A stretch of DNA of 35,804 bases from Nevskia soli DSM 19509 (lineage in GTDB: Bacteria > Pseudomonadota > Gammaproteobacteria > Nevskiales > Nevskiaceae): assembly GCF_000711955.1 (NCBI RefSeq), contig NZ_JONR01000046.1:1-35804 (forward strand). Direction: 5' to 3'. Below, in pieces: positions 33,335-35,804 of the stretch. How positions within the stretch are numbered: the stretch's first letter is position 1; every line of letters starts with the position of its first letter. The notes under the pieces were generated by a model. It worked only from the letters and a program-made list of their open reading frames with translations, was not told the DNA's origin and made no database searches. The position numbers and the translations under genes are program-made.

Positions 33335-34966
33335 CTACCGCCACCGCTCCCTTCTAACCTCCCGCGCCGCCACCCGCGGCACCACCTGCTGCAACATCCC
33401 CTCGCAACTCAGTCCCGTCCGGAACGCATCCGCCGGATGCGAAGCCCAGTCATGCAGCGGCTGGCTGCGATACACCCCCAGCGTCTCGTTCCACTCCTTG
33501 CGGTAATGCTCCAGCCCGCGGATCCCGTCGACGCAACGCTCCTCGTCGAACACGCAACGCGGCAATGCCGCCCGCACCGCCTCGATCCCGTCCACCACCG
33601 GCAGCATCGGCGCCACCTCGAAGCGGATGCCCAACCCGCTCGCCGTCTCCAGCCGGCTCTTTCCCGTATTCAACTCCCGCACATTGATGTCATGCGGCGC
33701 GATATGCCGTCCGAACACCACCCTATGCTCGCGCCGCCACTCATCCAGCACCGCCGCGTAGTGCGGCAAGCCTTCGCCGCTGTTCTTGTAGCAATCCACC
33801 AGCCGGATCTCGTAGCCATTGCGCTGCACGAACCAAACGAACGTCTCATCGTTCATGCCCAGATCCCACCACGTATCGACAAGCAAAGCCCGATCCACCG
33901 GTACCGTAGTGATCCGCTTCTCCTGCCAAGCCTCCAGCATCTGCGAACCATAGTACGCCCCTTCCGTCGAAGCCTTGAACGCTTCCTCCGCCGTACTCGG
34001 ATACTCCGCGAAAACATCCCCGCCCAGCTCGCGATGCTTGCCGCACCACCACTGCCGCTGCGCCGCGCTCAACTCCTGCCCGATCAAACCCTCCAGCTTG
34101 TCCAGGTACTCCGTCTCATGCTTGTACTCGATCGCCCGCTCCGGCGAGAGCGCATACGTCGGCTCGCAGTACCACGGCAAAAAGCGGAAGCGCCAGTCAT
34201 TCCCCTTCTGCGCCCCCTGGCACAACTCGTAGAAATGCCCCGCCCGCCCCTTGGCGGTGGACTCCACCACGATGATCCCGTCCGCCGGCACCGCCTGGAA
34301 CGCACCCGTCTTGATCTCGTCCGCCCGCTGCGGCTGCCGCTGGCAGATATACCCGTATTCCGTCACATGCAGCACCTGCACCGTGCCTGAGCGGAACGTC
34401 ACCCCCACCCGGATACTGCTGCCGTTGTTCAGCAGCAACTCATGCGCATCCCGCTTGCGCGCGAAGATTGCCGCCTGGATCTCCGGCGGCAGATTGTCGT
34501 AAGCGAACTGAATCTTGTCGCGGAAAATGATCATCGCATCGTCCTTCGTGTGCGCCACGATCCCCACACGAAGATTCCGGTTGAACAGGCAGGCATCCAG
34601 CCACAGGATGCAATACCCCGTCGTGACGCCAAGCTGCCGCACCTTCAGATCCACATTGCGGTGCGCCAGCGAATCGAACAAACGCAGCTGCGCCCAGTTC
34701 GGCACAAAGCGCACCCGCTGCCCGCTCTTGTCCGTCACGTAATACAGATTGCTCAACCGCCAGTTGCGGTCCAGCAACTTCTCCCCCAACACCGCCAGCG
34801 CCGCATCCAGCGCGGCATCACTCCCGCCCTTGCCGGCAACCACCTCACTCGCCCCCTCATCCGCACCGGCACCGGCCACACACCCCGCCGCGCCCGCAGT
34901 CTCCGTGGCGCCGGCGGTGCCATCCCTCACAACCTCCACCACCGCACCCTCACACGCAACCACACC
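33335..34966 (-). CDS. terL: Terminase large subunit
   Basis: About 543 aa from GTG 34966, which has GGGAGG seven bases upstream; an ATG at 35026, inside the small terminase gene, would add 20 residues. ATPase features: LKVRQLGVTTGYCILWLDAC (Walker A-like R-Q-x-G-x-T-T), VLHVTEYGYI (Walker B/adenine region), IIVVESTAKG (coupling motif). The nuclease domain contains VDTWWDLGMNDETFVWFVQR, then a conserved D in HIAPHDINVRELNTGKSR and a late HDWASHPADAFR. It packages DNA into procapsids through the portal. The first 60 residues are low-complexity Ala/Gly/Val/Glu before the conserved domain (LLDRNWRLSNLYYVTDKSGQ). Confidence 0.92.
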   Translation of the reverse strand, partial: GVVACEGAVVEVVRDGTAGATETAGAAGCVAGAGADEGASEVVAGKGGSDAALDAALAVLGEKLLDRNWRLSNLYYVTDKSGQRVRFVPNWAQLRLFDSLAHRNVDLKVRQLGVTTGYCILWLDACLFNRNLRVGIVAHTKDDAMIIFRDKIQFAYDNLPPEIQAAIFARKRDAHELLLNNGSSIRVGVTFRSGTVQVLHVTEYGYICQRQPQRADEIKTGAFQAVPADGIIVVESTAKGRAGHFYELCQGAQKGNDWRFRFLPWYCEPTYALSPERAIEYKHETEYLDKLEGLIGQELSAAQRQWWCGKHRELGGDVFAEYPSTAEEAFKASTEGAYYGSQMLEAWQEKRITTVPVDRALLVDTWWDLGMNDETFVWFVQRNGYEIRLVDCYKNSGEGLPHYAAVLDEWRREHRVVFGRHIAPHDINVRELNTGKSRLETASGLGIRFEVAPMLPVVDGIEAVRAALPRCVFDEERCVDGIRGLEHYRKEWNETLGVYRSQPLHDWASHPADAFRTGLSCEGMLQQVVPRVAAREVRRERWR

Positions 34967-34991
34967 AGCACCTCCCGCAACACACCCCCGC

Positions 34992-35447
34992 TCAGCGCCC
35001 AAGCAAGCCACCCACCCCGCCCCCATCCGCCTGCGCCCGCTCGATCAAACCCACCAACGCATCCCCCATCCGGTCCAGCCCCGCCGACTGCACATCCATC
35101 GTCGCCAGCTTCGGATGCAGGAACGGCGCCGCCGTCTTCGCCGCATCCATCCGCCGCGCCGGCGTCTCCCGCTCGTCCCGCATCACCCGCAGCAGATACG
35201 CCAGCGGCGACAAGCCGCCAGGCTCCACCACCGCCAGCCGCGCCGCCGCCTCATCCGCCGGCAAATCCGCATGATCACCAACATCACCCACCATCTCCAC
35301 GCCCGCATCATCCGCCGCAACCACCGCACTCGAAATAGCCGGCCCCACCTCATCCGCCCATACGTCATCCACCCCCACCACCCGCGCCCTGCCCCCACGC
35401 ACACGCCCCTTCTTCACCCCGCCCTCCACCTTCAAAGTCCTGGCCAA
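34992..35447 (-). CDS. terS: Terminase small subunit
   Basis: A 151-aa protein. Start chosen at TTG 35447 because AGGAGG lies seven bases upstream; an upstream GTG at 35486 lies within the insertion sequence. The recognisable part is SPLAYLLRVMRDERETPARR then MDAAKTAAPFLHPKLATMDV, the typical core of small terminases of this type. The first 90 residues are acidic low-complexity sequence (VGDVGDHADLPADEAAARLA). It would bind the packaging-start DNA. The insertion sequence upstream has replaced whatever promoter was there. Confidence 0.8.
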   Translation of the reverse strand: MARTLKVEGGVKKGRVRGGRARVVGVDDVWADEVGPAISSAVVAADDAGVEMVGDVGDHADLPADEAAARLAVVEPGGLSPLAYLLRVMRDERETPARRMDAAKTAAPFLHPKLATMDVQSAGLDRMGDALVGLIERAQADGGGVGGLLGR

Positions 35448-35460
35448 GGCACATCCTCCT

Positions 35461-35804
35461 TGACCCGTCCTAGCCAGGGTTGACACCTTCTAGGGTGGAC
35501 GAAAGATGTGCCAAAGACGCCCGATGCGCCGCATCGGGCGTTTTCATTTTCAATGATAGATGGGGACGCTCGCTGTTGTAGATGACCACGGACTCCCGCA
35601 CCATCCGGGTGGCTTGGACGATGTCGGCGGGGCGCTGCAGCAGCAGTTCGGTTTTCAGGATGCCGTTGACCCGTTCGGCCAGGGCATTCTGATAGCAGTC
35701 GTAGCCATCGGTCATCGAGCAGGTCAGGCCGTGGCGCCGGTGGAGGTTTTGATAGTCCTCGGCGCAGTACTGAATCCCGCGATCGGAGTGGTGGATCAAG
35801 GGCT
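35461..35804 (-). mobile_element. IS3-family insertion sequence, partial
   Basis: The 3' part of an insertion sequence extends past the right edge. The end nearest the phage is likely TGACCCGTCCTAGCCAGGGT at 35461, where the transposase stop lies within about 10 bases of the terminus as is usual for IS3 elements. The other end is outside the window, so the inverted repeat and target duplication cannot be checked. Confidence 0.75.
35470..35804 (-). CDS. IS3-family transposase OrfB, C-terminal part
   Basis: The last 109 codons visible read IHHSDRGIQYCAEDYQNLHR, CSMTDGYDCYQNALAERVNG and ILKTELL, with E of the DDE triad in NALAERVNG and the first D of this segment in HSDRG. The end reads YNSERPHLSLKMKTPDAAHR, the standard IS3 finish. 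The 5' part lies beyond the window. This enzyme performs copy-out-paste-in transposition. Confidence 0.92.
   Translation of the reverse strand, partial: PLIHHSDRGIQYCAEDYQNLHRRHGLTCSMTDGYDCYQNALAERVNGILKTELLLQRPADIVQATRMVRESVVIYNSERPHLSLKMKTPDAAHRASLAHLSSTLEGVNPG

Overview
The window is the virion-structure half of a podovirus-like prophage (or phage genome) from a high-GC proteobacterium. The reasoning for the organism is indirect: very high GC in third codon positions, an IS3-family transposase at the right edge, and chromosomal extragenic palindromes of a type common in Xanthomonadales and related groups. The exact host cannot be fixed from the sequence. Nearly all genes lie on the minus strand and read from right to left with TGATG, ATGA or TAATG overlaps, so the region is one long late operon. 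No integrase, repressor, lysis or replication genes are inside the window.

Layout in transcription order (right to left): the 3' end of an IS3-type transposase (35470-35804) abuts a small terminase (34992-35447) and a large terminase (33335-34966). A plus-strand insert carries two secreted-protein genes (31844-33316), followed by a repeat-rich gap with three leftward terminators. Then come two small genes, the portal (28066-30561), a small gene, an accessory block (22418-27863), scaffold (21103-22089), a major capsid gene split by a homing-endonuclease intron (19093-21060), a second accessory block (16490-18635), a minor structural protein, two paralogous adaptor proteins, a connector, an Fn3-like structural protein, a glycosyltransferase, a large nozzle-like tail protein, a GNAT-like protein, small internal virion proteins, an ejection-type protein and a giant 'large polyvalent protein' that runs off the left edge.

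Three things stand out. First, the capsid gene is interrupted after 107 nt by about 1014 nt that encode a two-motif LAGLIDADG endonuclease. The predicted splice sites restore the reading frame, place U before the 5' site and G at the intron end, and allow a P1 helix, so a group I intron is the best reading. Second, the two accessory blocks look like toxin/immunity territory: one apparently intact polymorphic-toxin gene overlaps its presumed immunity gene, and several further probable immunity genes are each preceded by, and usually overlap, a short orphan reading frame resembling a toxin tail. One block is bracketed by two copies of the same composite terminator. Third, the giant protein gene (more than 1936 codons, no stop seen) carries metalloprotease-like and PBECR nuclease-like domains, and its inter-domain linkers contain three small reading frames in the +1 frame, two of them paralogous, each with its own ribosome-binding site.

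The accessory genes (toxin, immunity genes, two glycosyltransferases, secreted proteins) are interpreted as morons or lysogenic-conversion genes placed between conserved virion genes; that role is inference. Family names come from recognised motifs in the translated sequence, not from searches.
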